Positions 8,299 through 17,496 of a DNA stretch of 61,408 nt are shown piece after piece; position 1 is the stretch's first letter; the number at the start of each line of letters is the position of its first letter. The position numbers and the translations under genes were made by a program. Under the pieces are notes generated by a model. It worked only from the letters and a program-made list of their open reading frames with translations. It made no database searches and had not been told where the DNA came from. The stretch covers positions 1 to 61,408 of the forward strand of contig JAJRXF010000133.1 of assembly GCA_024276425.1 (NCBI GenBank), written 5' to 3'. This stretch comes from Actinomycetes bacterium (GTDB taxonomy: Bacteria; Actinomycetota; Acidimicrobiia; Acidimicrobiales; SZUA-35).

Positions 8299-9699
8299 TC
8301 AGGAGCAGCCAACGATAACAATCGTGTCTCCGTCTTGATCGACGCTCCGCCGTGACCCTCCGCTGGCCCAGTCCTGGGCTGCGAGTTCGATCTCGGCCAG
8401 GTCTTGGGCGGTGTCGGCCCAGACTTTGATCCGGGTACAGGCTCGATCTCCCTCCAACCAGGTCACATAGTGGTCACCACCCCAGCCCTCTCCGACTTCG
8501 GTACCAAGCCAGTGGCGAAAGCCCAATTCGCCAATGACTCCGTCGTCAACGATCGTGCCGTCCGCGTCCGGAAGAGGCCGCTCATCAACAATGGTCCTGT
8601 CACGGTATTGATCTGGATGAAGAACCTGTTCGCTGCTGGTCGGTGGATTCTCAAAGGCATCATCAATGGCGTCTTCGCCTCCGCGGGCCGCAATGTCTTC
8701 GACCAGTGCCCGGCCATCAACATAGGGCGAGATTTGGGTCAACAGGATGAAACGTGGAAGGGCGAGGTAGGTCTGAAGATCCTCCGGTGACAGTGCGTTG
8801 AATTCCAGATTCGTCAACTCCTCTTGCTCTTGAGCCGAAAGTGAGTTTCGCCATTGGTTTTCGACACGCGAAGCGTTGCCCTCGGTAACGGCGAGCAGTC
8901 CGTAGTCGCTTTCGTCATCAACATCTTCAAATTCTGGTCGCTCAAGGCCGATCCATTGATCGTCGTGGGCATGAGTGAGTTCGTGGACCAATACCAGCTT
9001 CGAGTACAGATTGAATTCTTTGCCTCGAACCACCAAACCCTTGGTATCGGTGTCGTAGTAGCCAACAACTCCGATTTCTAGGGTTGCCCGAATCAGGGCG
9101 ACAAGATCGGCCTCGCGAGGAATGAGGCCGAGTGATCGCAGAACATAACCCGACGCCTCTAAGTCCGTGGCTTCCTCATCAAACAGTTCAAGCAAACGTC
9201 GATCAAACTCCTCGTTCTCTTCCAATTCAATAACCGGAAAGTCTCGAAAGGGGCGGCCGCGCACCGTCTCAACAAACTCTGCCAGCTCACACAAGTCTGT
9301 CGGCACATCTGCTGGGCAGGCCAGATGCTCAACGCTCTTCGGAACCTCGGGTAAGTCAGGTTGGTCTGGGTCACTAGCCCCTTCTGCGTCACTGGCGGAG
9401 TCTTGGCTATCCTCTTGGATTGATCCGTCGGCGCCTGGACCCCCGGATTGATCTGGGGAATCGCCAACAGGCTCCTCCAGGGCAACCGGTTCGGAATCTG
9501 GCCTGTTTCTTCCTTGGAGGATCAGGAACCCGGCAATGACTCCGAGGAATGCGAGCACCACGATGCTGGCAGCCAGGAGCAGTGAACGTCGTCCCGGGCG
9601 CGTCCTCGTGGCGGGCTCGACCGGTACAGGCTGATCCGGCCCAGCACGAGCCGGGAAGGGAGGCGGACCGGTTGGTGGTGGAGTTGGGGGCAGGCTCAC
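8299..9699 (-). CDS. Membrane-anchored HExxH metallopeptidase-like protein
   Basis: The 466-residue product has a Pro-rich cytoplasmic N-terminus (1-40), one transmembrane helix (SLLLAASIVVLAFLGVIAGFLIL, about 42-64), an acidic Ser/Asp/Glu linker (about 70-120), then an extracytoplasmic domain. That domain contains VLVHELTHAHDDQW near residue 240, a HELTH zinc-binding motif, and about 30 residues later AVTEGNAS, a plausible third zinc ligand (gluzincin-like H, H, E). Two C-terminal cysteines (ACTRIK and final VGCS) may form a disulfide. The GTG start at 9699 has an AAAGGTGA site upstream. It is probably a surface peptidase, but the family could include non-catalytic members. It is divergent from the trehalose fusion gene. 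Confidence 0.65.
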   Translation of the reverse strand: MSLPPTPPPTGPPPFPARAGPDQPVPVEPATRTRPGRRSLLLAASIVVLAFLGVIAGFLILQGRNRPDSEPVALEEPVGDSPDQSGGPGADGSIQEDSQDSASDAEGASDPDQPDLPEVPKSVEHLACPADVPTDLCELAEFVETVRGRPFRDFPVIELEENEEFDRRLLELFDEEATDLEASGYVLRSLGLIPREADLVALIRATLEIGVVGYYDTDTKGLVVRGKEFNLYSKLVLVHELTHAHDDQWIGLERPEFEDVDDESDYGLLAVTEGNASRVENQWRNSLSAQEQEELTNLEFNALSPEDLQTYLALPRFILLTQISPYVDGRALVEDIAARGGEDAIDDAFENPPTSSEQVLHPDQYRDRTIVDERPLPDADGTIVDDGVIGELGFRHWLGTEVGEGWGGDHYVTWLEGDRACTRIKVWADTAQDLAEIELAAQDWASGGSRRSVDQDGDTIVIVGCS

Positions 9700-9933
9700 G
9701 AATCACCTTTCGTTCCCGACACGGTAGACGGCAAGCAAATGCACATGTGTTCGCCTCAAGGGTTATCGGCTGATTTGCCACCAGGCTGAGCCCGCTGCTG
9801 CTTTGATTAGGCTGGCTCCCCCGGGTTTCTTTGTGATCTTCGTTTGCACCCCAACCAACAACGACCGAGCGAAGGCGATAAATTGCCACGGTCGGACAAA
9901 CTGACCTACCGTTCCCCGGGAGAGATTCTGATC
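9700..9933. other. Divergent intergenic region before the trehalose fusion gene
   Basis: This 234-bp spacer separates the metallopeptidase gene (minus) from the OtsB-GH15 gene (plus) and must hold both promoters. No confident -35/-10 pair, operator or RNA structure was recognised. An in-frame TTG at 9844 could extend the plus-strand gene by 30 residues, but the ATG at 9934 with GGGAGAG just upstream is preferred. Confidence 0.4.
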
Positions 9934-12465
9934 ATGACCAGCGACAGTCTTGGTGAACTGGGCGAGCGGATCCGGCAGTTGGCCAGAGTTCCGACCCTGC
10001 TCGTCGCCTGCGACTACGACGGTACTGTCGCACCGATCGTCGAGGACCCTATGGACGCCCGTGCGAATAGGGAATCGGTCTCCGCCATGCGTGCATTGGC
10101 GGAACTTGCCAATACCCATGTCACAGTAATTTCTGGTCGGAGCCTTCGGGATCTGGCCGCCCTGTCCCGCTTTCCAGAGGAGATCCGACTGGTCGGAAGC
10201 CATGGGGGGGAGTTCGATTTAGGATTCGCGTCTCAACTGGATCCCGAGGTGGTTGAGCGCCGCCGGCTCCTAACCCAGGAGGTTCAAAAGCTCGGCCAAC
10301 GCTTCGGAGCTCTTGTCGAAGAGAAACCGACTGGCGTCACCTTTCACTTTCGTGGTCTGGATGACAAGCAGAAAACTCTGGCCCGGGATGCGCTGGTGCA
10401 TGGCCCCGCAAGCTGGGATGCGATCCACACTCGCAATGGCCACGAGATCATGGAAATGTCGGTCATCGAAACCAATAAGGGTTGGGCGCTCGACACCATT
10501 CGCTCACAGATCGGGGCGTCGGCCGTTCTGTTCTTTGGTGACGATGTCACCGATGAGGACGGATTCCGTAGCCTGGCTGGGCCCGACATCGGGGTCAAGG
10601 TTGGTGATGGCCTCAGCGCCGCCGCCTACCGTGTCAAGGATCCGGCGATGGTGGCCCAGGTCCTAGCATTGGTGGCGGAGTTGCGAGCCGAGTGGCTTCA
10701 GGGTTCGGGGCTCACTCCAATCGAAGATCACTCCATGCTCTCCGATCTGCGAACGGCGGCCATTGTCAGCCCAGCGGCCCGAGTTACTTGGCTTTGCGCC
10801 CCCCGAATCGATTCGGCCGCCATCTTTGCGGAACTATTGGGTGGAGCGTCTGCGGGACACTTTGCCATCACTGGACCCAACGGGGAAGAAGCCAACGACC
10901 AGCGTTACCTCTCCAACACCATGGTGCTGGAAAGCCACTTCGATCAGTTCATGGTTTCGGACTATCTGGATGTTTCCAGTGGACGCAGTCGAAGACTAGC
11001 TGGCCGATCCGACCTGGTACGGGTTATCGAAGGCGATGGCGATGCTCTGGTCAGCTTCGCCCCTCGGATCGATTTCGGGCGAGTCCCAACCCAGTTGGAG
11101 ATACGAGATGAGGGTATTGCCGTCCGGGGCGGGGCCGACCTCATCGTTCTGCGTTCCCCAGAGGTGGATTGGGAGATCATCTCCGATGGAAATCACCAGA
11201 CCGCAATTGGCCGAGTGAACCTTGATGCTGGGCCCATCGCCTTGGAATTGCGTTGTGGCACGGGCACGCTACGTCCCGATGCCCGGCCCGAACCGGAACG
11301 AAGGGAAGACTCACAACGGTTCTGGCGAAACTGGGTTTCCAAACTCGAGCTTCCGCCCTTAGAACATGAGTTAGTTGCCAGGAGCGCCATCACCCTCAAG
11401 GGGCTTTGCCATGGTCCGACTGGCGCCATTTTGGCGGCCGCCACCACGAGCCTCCCCGAGCACCTTGGCGGCATACGAAACTGGGACTATCGGTACTGCT
11501 GGCTGCGCGACGCCGCTCTGACCGCAACGGCACTGGCCAACCTGAACTCTCATGCCGAAGGTATGGCCTACCTTGACTGGGTGCTCAATATATTGGAGAC
11601 GCGTAGCGACCCCGAGCGGTTAGCTCCGCTCTACAACGTGACTGGACGCCACCTTCCGCCCGAGGCCGAGATCGCCGAACTCCCGGGTTATGGAGGTTCT
11701 CGTCCGGTTCGTGTTGGGAACGCGGCGGATGGTCAGGTTCAACTGGATGTGTTCGGCCCAATTGTTGATCTTGTCCATGTGCTTCTGACCCGGGGAGAAG
11801 CGCTGTCGACAGAGCACTGGAAGCTGGTCGAGGCCATGGTTTTGGCCGTATCACGTCGTTGGCAAGAACCTGATCATGGCATCTGGGAAATCCGTAAACC
11901 TCCACGGCATCATGTTTACTCCAAGGTTATGTGCTGGGTGACGGTCGATCGGGCCATTGCCATTGCCGATCAGTTTCTGGACCGTGAACCAGAGGCTTGG
12001 CTTGAGCTACGGGAGGAGATTGCCGAGGAGATCATCGACAGGGGCTGGAACCCAGATCGTGGCACCTTCACCGCAGCCTATGATGGTGATGATCTCGACG
12101 CGTCAGTCCTGGCCATAGGCATGTGGGGCTTGATCGAGCCCTCCGATGAACGATTCGCCTCAACGGTTGCAGCAGTGGAACGCGAGCTTCGCGACGGGCC
12201 AACCGTCTATCGTTATCACGAGGATGATGGGCTCCCAGGTCGGGAAGGTGGGTTCAATCTCATGACCTCGTGGCTCGTCGACTCGCTTGCGCTTATTGGC
12301 CGCGAGGATGAGGCACTGGAGCTTTTTGGTCAGATGGTCAACCTTGTCGGCAAGACGGGCATGATGGCGGAGGAATACGATCCGACCAGTCAGCGGGCGC
12401 TGGGTAACCTACCTCAGGCCTATAGCCATCTCGGTCTTATCAACAACGCTCGGATCCTTTCCTAA
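9934..12465 (+). CDS. Trehalose-6-phosphate phosphatase / GH15 glucoamylase-trehalase fusion
   Basis: An 843-residue two-enzyme protein. Residues about 1-245 are an OtsB-type HAD phosphatase: CDYDGTVAP (nucleophile Asp), [19 protein letters not shown] and [12 protein letters not shown] (metal-binding Asp pair). After a beta-sandwich linker (about 255-470), residues about 480-843 are a GH15 (alpha/alpha)6 barrel. It contains [16 protein letters not shown] near 511, a catalytic-acid candidate in DHGIWEIR (about 651) and a base candidate in MAEEYDP (about 812). GH15 members from actinobacteria include trehalases and glucoamylases. The fusion could make trehalose from trehalose-6-phosphate and then split it to glucose, or the GH15 half may act on another alpha-glucoside. 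No trehalose-6-phosphate synthase is nearby. The ATG at 9934 fits the OtsB N-terminus. Confidence 0.88.
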   Translation: MTSDSLGELGERIRQLARVPTLLVACDYDGTVAPIVEDPMDARANRESVSAMRALAELANTHVTVISGRSLRDLAALSRFPEEIRLVGSHGGEFDLGFASQLDPEVVERRRLLTQEVQKLGQRFGALVEEKPTGVTFHFRGLDDKQKTLARDALVHGPASWDAIHTRNGHEIMEMSVIETNKGWALDTIRSQIGASAVLFFGDDVTDEDGFRSLAGPDIGVKVGDGLSAAAYRVKDPAMVAQVLALVAELRAEWLQGSGLTPIEDHSMLSDLRTAAIVSPAARVTWLCAPRIDSAAIFAELLGGASAGHFAITGPNGEEANDQRYLSNTMVLESHFDQFMVSDYLDVSSGRSRRLAGRSDLVRVIEGDGDALVSFAPRIDFGRVPTQLEIRDEGIAVRGGADLIVLRSPEVDWEIISDGNHQTAIGRVNLDAGPIALELRCGTGTLRPDARPEPERREDSQRFWRNWVSKLELPPLEHELVARSAITLKGLCHGPTGAILAAATTSLPEHLGGIRNWDYRYCWLRDAALTATALANLNSHAEGMAYLDWVLNILETRSDPERLAPLYNVTGRHLPPEAEIAELPGYGGSRPVRVGNAADGQVQLDVFGPIVDLVHVLLTRGEALSTEHWKLVEAMVLAVSRRWQEPDHGIWEIRKPPRHHVYSKVMCWVTVDRAIAIADQFLDREPEAWLELREEIAEEIIDRGWNPDRGTFTAAYDGDDLDASVLAIGMWGLIEPSDERFASTVAAVERELRDGPTVYRYHEDDGLPGREGGFNLMTSWLVDSLALIGREDEALELFGQMVNLVGKTGMMAEEYDPTSQRALGNLPQAYSHLGLINNARILS

Positions 12466-14420
12466 GCTAGATGATTCTCTGCCGCGCTCTCCCACTCGGC
12501 GAGAAGGTTGGCCGCCCTACGCGTTGCCTTGTCGAGAGCCTCTAGCAGATCCCGCATAGCCGTTTTGTCTTCATACACCGCTGGGTCGGCCAGTTGGGCT
12601 TGGAGACCAGCAACGACCTCATCGGCTCGGGTCACCTGACGTTCCAACCTGGCCAGGAGTTTCTGTCCCTCTTTGCTGGATCGACCTTTGCTGGATCGAC
12701 CTTTGCTGGATCGACTTCTGGCGTTGGCCTCGGCGCGCTTTGTCGCCTTTCGTTGGTCAGACTTCTTCGGACCTGAGGCCGCAACCTTGTTTGCTTTCGA
12801 ACTACTGGAAACGGATGAGCCGGACGGGTTGAGGACTCGTTCCTCCACATCCAGATGCTGGGTCACCTTCCCCTCACGAACCTCAACGAGAGCCTCGGCA
12901 ATGTTGCGAACCAGATACCGGTCATGGCTGACCAACAGAATCGTGCCCGGATAGGCAACGAGGGCATCCTCCAGGACATCACAGCTCTGGATATCTAAGT
13001 GGTTCGTCGGCTCGTCCAGGATCAGCAAGTTGACCGGATTGCACATGACCTCGGCCAAGGCGAGCCTGGTGCGTTCTCCCCCAGAGAGGTCACCAACTCG
13101 ACGGTCCACCGCGTCGCCAGAGAACCCAAACGAGCCAAGAATGGTCCGCAGATTTCGGTTCCCTGCGCCTGCTCCCACCTTATGACGAAACTCGTGCTCT
13201 ACGGTCTTGGACAGGTCCAGAGCATCCACCTGATGCTGGGCGAAGTAGGCAATGTCGACGTTCGCCCCGATTTTGACCGTGCCCTTCTGCGGTTTGAGCT
13301 GGCCCAAGATGGCTTTTAGGACCGTGGACTTTCCCGCCCCATTGGGACCAATCAACGCCAGTTTTTGACCTCGCTCGACCACCAAGTTGGCTTCGGTTAC
13401 CACTGGCGCACCATTGTCGTAGCCGATGGAAGCATCCTCGATTTCAATGACCACTCTGCTGGAGCGTCGTGGCTCAGGAAATCCGAACTTCAGCTTGAGT
13501 TCTTCAACTTGGGGAACTTCGATGGTTTCCAGTTTGGCCAGGGTTTTGATTCGTGATTGAACCTGTCTGGCCTTGGTCGCCTTGTAGCGAAAGCGTTCGA
13601 TGAGCTGCTCGGCGTGGGCAATCTTGCGAGCCTGATTGGCGGCGGCTGCTTCGGCCATACGAATTCGTTCCTCTCGCAGCACAACGAACTCGGCAAAGCC
13701 GCCGACATATTCGACTGCTTCGCGTCGAGCCAGCTCAATTACTCGATCGGCAACGGCATCAATGAAGTCTCGGTCATGGGACACAAACAGGACTGCGCCG
13801 GGGAACGCCTGCAGCTGACCTTCCAGCCACTGAACCGAGTCTACGTCGAGGTGGTTCGTTGGCTCATCAAGCACCAATACGTCTGGTTTCTGGAGAAGAA
13901 GCCGGGCCAGCGAGGCTCGCATTTGCCAGCCCCCAGACATTTCGGCCAAGGGGCGGTCCATGTCCCCGGCGGAGAATCCAAGCCCACCGAGAATCCTCCG
14001 GGCCTCGGCCTCAATCAGGTAGCCGCCAAGCTGTTCGAACTGGCTTTGCAACTGGCCGTAGATTTCCATGACCTCGTCGTGTTCAGCGCCGAGCGCGGTA
14101 CCCATCTGACCTTCGAGTTCTCGAAGCCGGACCTCCAGGTCAAGAATGTGGGCTGCACCCTGAAGGACTTCCTCCAGGACGGAGCCGTTCCATTCATCCA
14201 GGATCTCTTGCGGCAGATAACCAACTCGACAATCTTTTTGCTTCGAGACGCTGCCAGAGTCGTACTCCTGGAGTCCGACGATGATCTCCAGCATCGTGGT
14301 CTTGCCCGCCCCGTTTCCACCAACCAGGGCAATTCTTCGTGTATTCGACAGGCGGAAGGTAACGTCGCGAAAGAGGACTCGAGATCCAAAGGATTTGCTG
14401 AGACCGGCAACCGAAAGCAC
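12462..14420 (-). CDS. ABC-F family ATP-binding protein
   Basis: A 652-residue cytosolic protein with two ABC domains and no membrane segment. Walker A sites are GGNGAGKTT (about 35) and GPNGAGKST (about 355); signatures are EMSGGWQMR and LSGGERTR; Walker B sites [11 protein letters not shown] and [11 protein letters not shown]. An interdomain linker of about 80 residues ([33 protein letters not shown]) has the arm seen in ribosome-acting ABC-F proteins, so it probably modulates translation at the ribosomal E site. The Lys/Ser-rich C-terminal tail contains SSKGR repeats from a 15-bp triplication, then a coiled coil. GTG start at 14420 has no obvious ribosome-binding site. It follows sodX by 18 bp and its stop overlaps the convergent fusion gene by 4 bp. 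Confidence 0.92.
   Translation of the reverse strand: MLSVAGLSKSFGSRVLFRDVTFRLSNTRRIALVGGNGAGKTTMLEIIVGLQEYDSGSVSKQKDCRVGYLPQEILDEWNGSVLEEVLQGAAHILDLEVRLRELEGQMGTALGAEHDEVMEIYGQLQSQFEQLGGYLIEAEARRILGGLGFSAGDMDRPLAEMSGGWQMRASLARLLLQKPDVLVLDEPTNHLDVDSVQWLEGQLQAFPGAVLFVSHDRDFIDAVADRVIELARREAVEYVGGFAEFVVLREERIRMAEAAAANQARKIAHAEQLIERFRYKATKARQVQSRIKTLAKLETIEVPQVEELKLKFGFPEPRRSSRVVIEIEDASIGYDNGAPVVTEANLVVERGQKLALIGPNGAGKSTVLKAILGQLKPQKGTVKIGANVDIAYFAQHQVDALDLSKTVEHEFRHKVGAGAGNRNLRTILGSFGFSGDAVDRRVGDLSGGERTRLALAEVMCNPVNLLILDEPTNHLDIQSCDVLEDALVAYPGTILLVSHDRYLVRNIAEALVEVREGKVTQHLDVEERVLNPSGSSVSSSSKANKVAASGPKKSDQRKATKRAEANARSRSSKGRSSKGRSSKEGQKLLARLERQVTRADEVVAGLQAQLADPAVYEDKTAMRDLLEALDKATRRAANLLAEWESAAENHLA
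12671..12715. repeat. Perfect 15-bp tandem repeat, three copies
   Basis: The unit CTTTGCTGGATCGAC occurs three times head to tail at 12671-12685, 12686-12700 and 12701-12715. It encodes a repeated SSKGR-type basic pentapeptide in the ABC-F C-terminal linker. The period keeps the reading frame, so copy number can vary without breaking the gene. Confidence 0.95.
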
Positions 14421-14438
14421 TCAGGGAGGCTAACGGGA

Positions 14439-14876
14439 TCAGCGGTCGAGGTTGGTGTCTTTTTGGAGTGAACGCGAGGGCGACGAAAGGCACAGGGTCA
14501 CGACCCCCACCACCCCATCAGCATTTATCGGGCCGAAGTGGCGGCTATCGGATCCGATCTCATGATTGTCGCTCAGGAGGTGGAGTTGGTTTTCGCGGTC
14601 CATTGCCGCCACTCGCTTCAGGATTTCGATCGGTTTGGACGGATGCTTGGCCACAACCAGGTCACCAATGCGGGGAGCACGACTGGGATCGACCAACACA
14701 AACTCTCCGGCTGCCAGTGTAGGAAGCATGCTCTGTCCGTGGACGCGAAACCGCCGTCGACGTTGGGCAAGCCAGGCTGCCCCCTCGCCGAGGGCGGTTC
14801 GTATCACTATTTCACCGGGCTCGAAGGCCTGGGCTAGCGGGGAGGCCCTAGGAGGCGGTGTACCAAGGAACCTCAC
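14439..14876 (-). CDS. sodX: Nickel-type superoxide dismutase maturation protease
   Basis: A signal-peptidase-like serine protease that trims the N-terminal propeptide of nickel superoxide dismutase so that the new N-terminal His can bind nickel. The 145-residue frame has VHGQSMLPTLAAGEFVLVDP with the catalytic serine and EILKRV with the catalytic lysine, and ends with the S26-type H-x-G-P-I-x-x-D-G-V-V-G box. Identification rests on the motifs plus its place directly downstream of sodN. The GTG at 14876 overlaps the sodN 3' end by 29 bp; a later start is possible because the first 15 residues are not clearly conserved. No transmembrane anchor is visible, consistent with a cytosolic SodX. Confidence 0.85.
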   Translation of the reverse strand: MRFLGTPPPRASPLAQAFEPGEIVIRTALGEGAAWLAQRRRRFRVHGQSMLPTLAAGEFVLVDPSRAPRIGDLVVAKHPSKPIEILKRVAAMDRENQLHLLSDNHEIGSDSRHFGPINADGVVGVVTLCLSSPSRSLQKDTNLDR

Positions 14877-15306
14877 GACCCTTGGTGGCCCAGAACATGT
14901 TGTGAATACCTTCGATCATGCTCATGAGTTCTTCGCAGGCCTCAACACTGATTGAGGTTTTGCAGGCCGAGCCTTGCTTGGCGGCGTTCCAGAAGGTGGT
15001 GTGAAGATCAGGGTAGGCCTCAAGATGCTCGGGCTTGAAGTAATCGTGCCACAGGATGCAGAGCTCCCGCTTGACGATATCGGCCTGCTCTTCCTTGATG
15101 GCCACAAAGCGGGAGTAGGTGTTGTGTGCTCCCTCCGCCGACATGTCGAGAGCGACCAATTTCTTGGTCATCGACAAAACGGCTTCTCCAGCGATCCGAG
15201 CACTAGCTGGGTCATAGACGCCACAGGGACCATCACAGTGGGCTTCGGCAACGGGGGCCGGAGACAAGTAGTCAAAGGCGACGAGAAGGCGGGTGGTGAA
15301 AGACAT
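14848..15306 (-). CDS. sodN: Nickel superoxide dismutase
   Basis: Converts superoxide to oxygen and hydrogen peroxide in the cytoplasm as a homohexamer with one nickel per subunit. The nickel hook HCDGPCGVYDP is at residues 23-33, preceded by a 22-residue propeptide ending in VAEA that must be removed to expose His23. The rest is helical as in the family (AEGAHNTYSRFV, LCILWHDYFK, FWNAAKQGSACK); the precursor is 152 residues. ATG at 15306 is chosen over an upstream TTG because AAGGAG sits 7-8 bp before it. It is translationally linked to sodX and divergent from the marR-type gene, 118 bp away. NiSOD genes of actinobacteria are often nickel-regulated; no clear Nur site was identified. Confidence 0.97.
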   Translation of the reverse strand: MSFTTRLLVAFDYLSPAPVAEAHCDGPCGVYDPASARIAGEAVLSMTKKLVALDMSAEGAHNTYSRFVAIKEEQADIVKRELCILWHDYFKPEHLEAYPDLHTTFWNAAKQGSACKTSISVEACEELMSMIEGIHNMFWATKGREVPWYTAS

Positions 15307-15424
15307 GTGCAACTCCTTGAGATGGCGACACGGTACCGAAACGGCCGTTGCTGCAGCGTACCGGTTTGGCGCCCAGACCCTGAAGTTCTGTCCTCATTGG
15401 TTTGAGTTGTACAGTCTTCGCACT

Positions 15425-16000
15425 ATGGCAAGCACCGAATCCTCGCCCCAGAACCCGACGCACCACCGCAGTGGCCCTGCCGACGATTCTTATGTCGACG
15501 ATTTTGAACGTCGCTCAGCCGAGGCCGTCGCCACCCTTGGGACCAGCCTTGATCTAGACACATTCTCCGCGGCCTTCAACCTCTTTCGAGTCTCGGCTCG
15601 CTTTCTTCATGATCTGGAGGTCGAGGTTCATCGCCCCCTTGGGATCTCCCTTGCCGGATTTCGAGTTCTATTCACGGTTTGGGTATTCGACGAGCTGGAA
15701 CCGAGACAGATTGCTGTTCTCTCCGGTGTCAGTCGCGCCGCCGTGTCAGGTGTTGTTAACACCCTAGAGCGAGATGGCCTGGCGGAAAGAAGCCGCGACC
15801 AGACCGACCGCCGACTGGTCACCGTTCGTCTAACCAGGGCAGGATTGGAGCGAGTCAAGGCGGCCTACCGAGACCAAAACCAGCGAGAAGCGAAGCACTT
15901 TGATGTCTTGTCCGCCGATGAGCTCCAGACCTTCAGTCAGATCATGCGCAAACTACTCGCCACCCCGTTAGCGCCTGGGTCTGGCGACGTGGCCGACTGA
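15425..16000 (+). CDS. MarR-family transcriptional regulator
   Basis: A 191-residue winged-helix repressor. The region VLSGVSRAAVSGVVNTLERDGLAERSRDQTDRRLVTVRLTRAG (cut here by function: recognition helix SRAAVSGVVNTLE, wing RSRDQTDRRLVTV) is typical MarR. The N-terminus is a longer polar extension of about 45 residues. The ATG at 15425 is preferred; the open frame continues upstream, but that part lies in the promoter region shared with sodN. The gene is immediately upstream of the phenylacetate genes and in the same direction, so it probably controls them through an aryl-CoA or phenylacetate-derived ligand. This is inference from location. A palindrome at 16025-16042 is a candidate operator. 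Confidence 0.88.
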   Translation: MASTESSPQNPTHHRSGPADDSYVDDFERRSAEAVATLGTSLDLDTFSAAFNLFRVSARFLHDLEVEVHRPLGISLAGFRVLFTVWVFDELEPRQIAVLSGVSRAAVSGVVNTLERDGLAERSRDQTDRRLVTVRLTRAGLERVKAAYRDQNQREAKHFDVLSADELQTFSQIMRKLLATPLAPGSGDVAD

Positions 16001-16024
16001 GAAGCCTAGCCCCAAGAATCAATA

Positions 16025-16042
16025 TCGTTAAGGACTTGACGA
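16025..16042. promoter_or_regulatory. Imperfect 18-bp palindrome and probable promoter upstream of paaK
   Basis: TCGTTAAG-GA-CTTGACGA is an inverted repeat matching in 7 of 8 positions per arm. The right arm contains TTGACG, a good -35, followed 17 bp later by TAGCTT at 16059-16064 as a weak -10. An operator overlapping a promoter about 105 bp before paaK and 25 bp after marR fits MarR-type control of the paa operon. Confidence 0.5.
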
Positions 16043-16145
16043 CTTCTCGCCGGCGCCCTAGCTTGTGAGAAGCGCCACCTCATTGGTTTCTCGCGCCAAA
16101 CCGGGTCACAACGGACCTGCCGCCCACCTAGACGAACGGACAAGC

Positions 16146-17447
16146 ATGATCGAGCCGGGTTTCCACCAGCAACACATCGAGACAATGCCTCGGCCCGAAC
16201 TCGAAGAACTCCAGTTGCAACGACTACAAGCAACGGTGCAAACCTTGCGCGCTCAGGTGCCCTTTATGGCCGACCGACTCGCTGGCGTCGCCGATCCCCA
16301 ATCGTTGGGGGACCTGCAAAGGCTCCCGCTGCTCAAAAAGGCTGACCTTCGGGACAACTACCCATTCGGACTATTCGCGGTCGAGAGAAGCGAACTTGCT
16401 CGCATTCATGCCAGTTCCGGAACTACCGGTAAACCCACGGTGGTTGGATATACCATAGACGACCTGGCGGTCTGGCACGATTGCGTGGCCCGCTGTCTGC
16501 GAGGAGCAGGTATCCAGCCCGGCTGGATGCTCCACAATTCCTACGGCTATGGACTCTTTACTGGAGGCCTTGGCCTTCACGGCGGAGCCGAAGCGGCTGG
16601 CATCAATGTCGTTCCAGTTTCTGGGGGCAACACCGAGCGCCAACTCATGCTCCTCCACGACTTCCAGCCAGAGGCCATCTGCTGCACCCCCTCCTATGCC
16701 CTGACCCTGAGCGAACTATTGGGCGAAGATGCTCGAAACTGTTCGCTTCGAGTTGGAATCCTTGGCGCCGAAGCCTGGACCTTTGAAATGAGAGCGGCCA
16801 TAGAGAAGGGCCTTGGTATCACCGCCGTCAATATCTATGGACTGTCCGAGATTATTGGTCCAGGGGTTGCCTGTGAGACAGCGGACAAACAGGGTCTGGT
16901 GATCATGGAAGACCACTTCCTTCCCGAGATCATAGACCCAGAAACCAATGAGGTTTTGCCCGACGGCGAGGTCGGTGTTTTGGTACTCACAAGTTTGACC
17001 AAGCAGGCGTTTCCGGTTCTTCGGTACTGGACTGGAGACTTGTGTTCGATCACCCGAGAGCCTTCGCCTTGTGGGCGCACTCATGCCAGAATGTCCCCCA
17101 TTGTCGGAAGGGCCGACGACATGCTGGTCATCCGCGGTGTCAACGTCTATCCCAGCCAGGTCGAGCACACCCTGCTCAAGATTGCTGGCCTCAGTCCTCA
17201 CTTTCAACTCGTTGTCTCCCGCGAGGGCACCATGGACACTCTCCACATTCGGGTGGAACGAGATCCTGATGCCGACGGGCCCCAAACTAGCGACGAGGCA
17301 CTTGTGGCCAAAATCCGCGAGGCAATGCGATCTTCACTTGGCATTGGGGTGACCACCAGCATCGAAACCCTCGGCTCGCTCCCCCGGTCCGAGGGTGGCA
17401 AGCTCAGTCGAACAATCGACCAACGGCCCACAGGGAGTTCGCTTTGA
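16146..17447 (+). CDS. paaK: Phenylacetate-CoA ligase
   Basis: Activates phenylacetate with ATP and CoA to phenylacetyl-CoA, the entry step of the aerobic phenylacetate pathway. The 433-residue protein has the PaaK-specific P-loop HASSGTTGKPTVVGYT (about 80-95), the aromatic-pocket region NSYGYGLFTGGLGLHGGAE, YGLSEIIGPG and the RADDMLVIRGVNVYPSQVE hinge characteristic of PaaK. The ATG at 16146 gives the usual family N-terminus (about 430-440 residues); the open frame extends upstream through the promoter and is ignored. It is the first gene of the catabolic operon, 49 bp before paaA. Confidence 0.96.
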   Translation: MIEPGFHQQHIETMPRPELEELQLQRLQATVQTLRAQVPFMADRLAGVADPQSLGDLQRLPLLKKADLRDNYPFGLFAVERSELARIHASSGTTGKPTVVGYTIDDLAVWHDCVARCLRGAGIQPGWMLHNSYGYGLFTGGLGLHGGAEAAGINVVPVSGGNTERQLMLLHDFQPEAICCTPSYALTLSELLGEDARNCSLRVGILGAEAWTFEMRAAIEKGLGITAVNIYGLSEIIGPGVACETADKQGLVIMEDHFLPEIIDPETNEVLPDGEVGVLVLTSLTKQAFPVLRYWTGDLCSITREPSPCGRTHARMSPIVGRADDMLVIRGVNVYPSQVEHTLLKIAGLSPHFQLVVSREGTMDTLHIRVERDPDADGPQTSDEALVAKIREAMRSSLGIGVTTSIETLGSLPRSEGGKLSRTIDQRPTGSSL

Positions 17448-17496
17448 GATCACAAGATGAATCCAGCACCCGGTTGGATGCTTCAAAGGAATCGCC

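Noticed and set aside
4998-9699. A natural-product biosynthetic cluster around the P450
   Set aside because: No polyketide, peptide, terpene or RiPP core enzyme is present; catabolism is the simpler reading.
12671-12715. Three-copy repeat as a CRISPR array
   Set aside because: Copies are contiguous with no spacers, only 15 bp long and inside a coding sequence.
13557-14471. 304-codon open frame on the plus strand opposite the ABC-F gene
   Set aside because: It is antisense to a clearly conserved gene and its translation matches no recognisable protein; an expected by-product of high GC.
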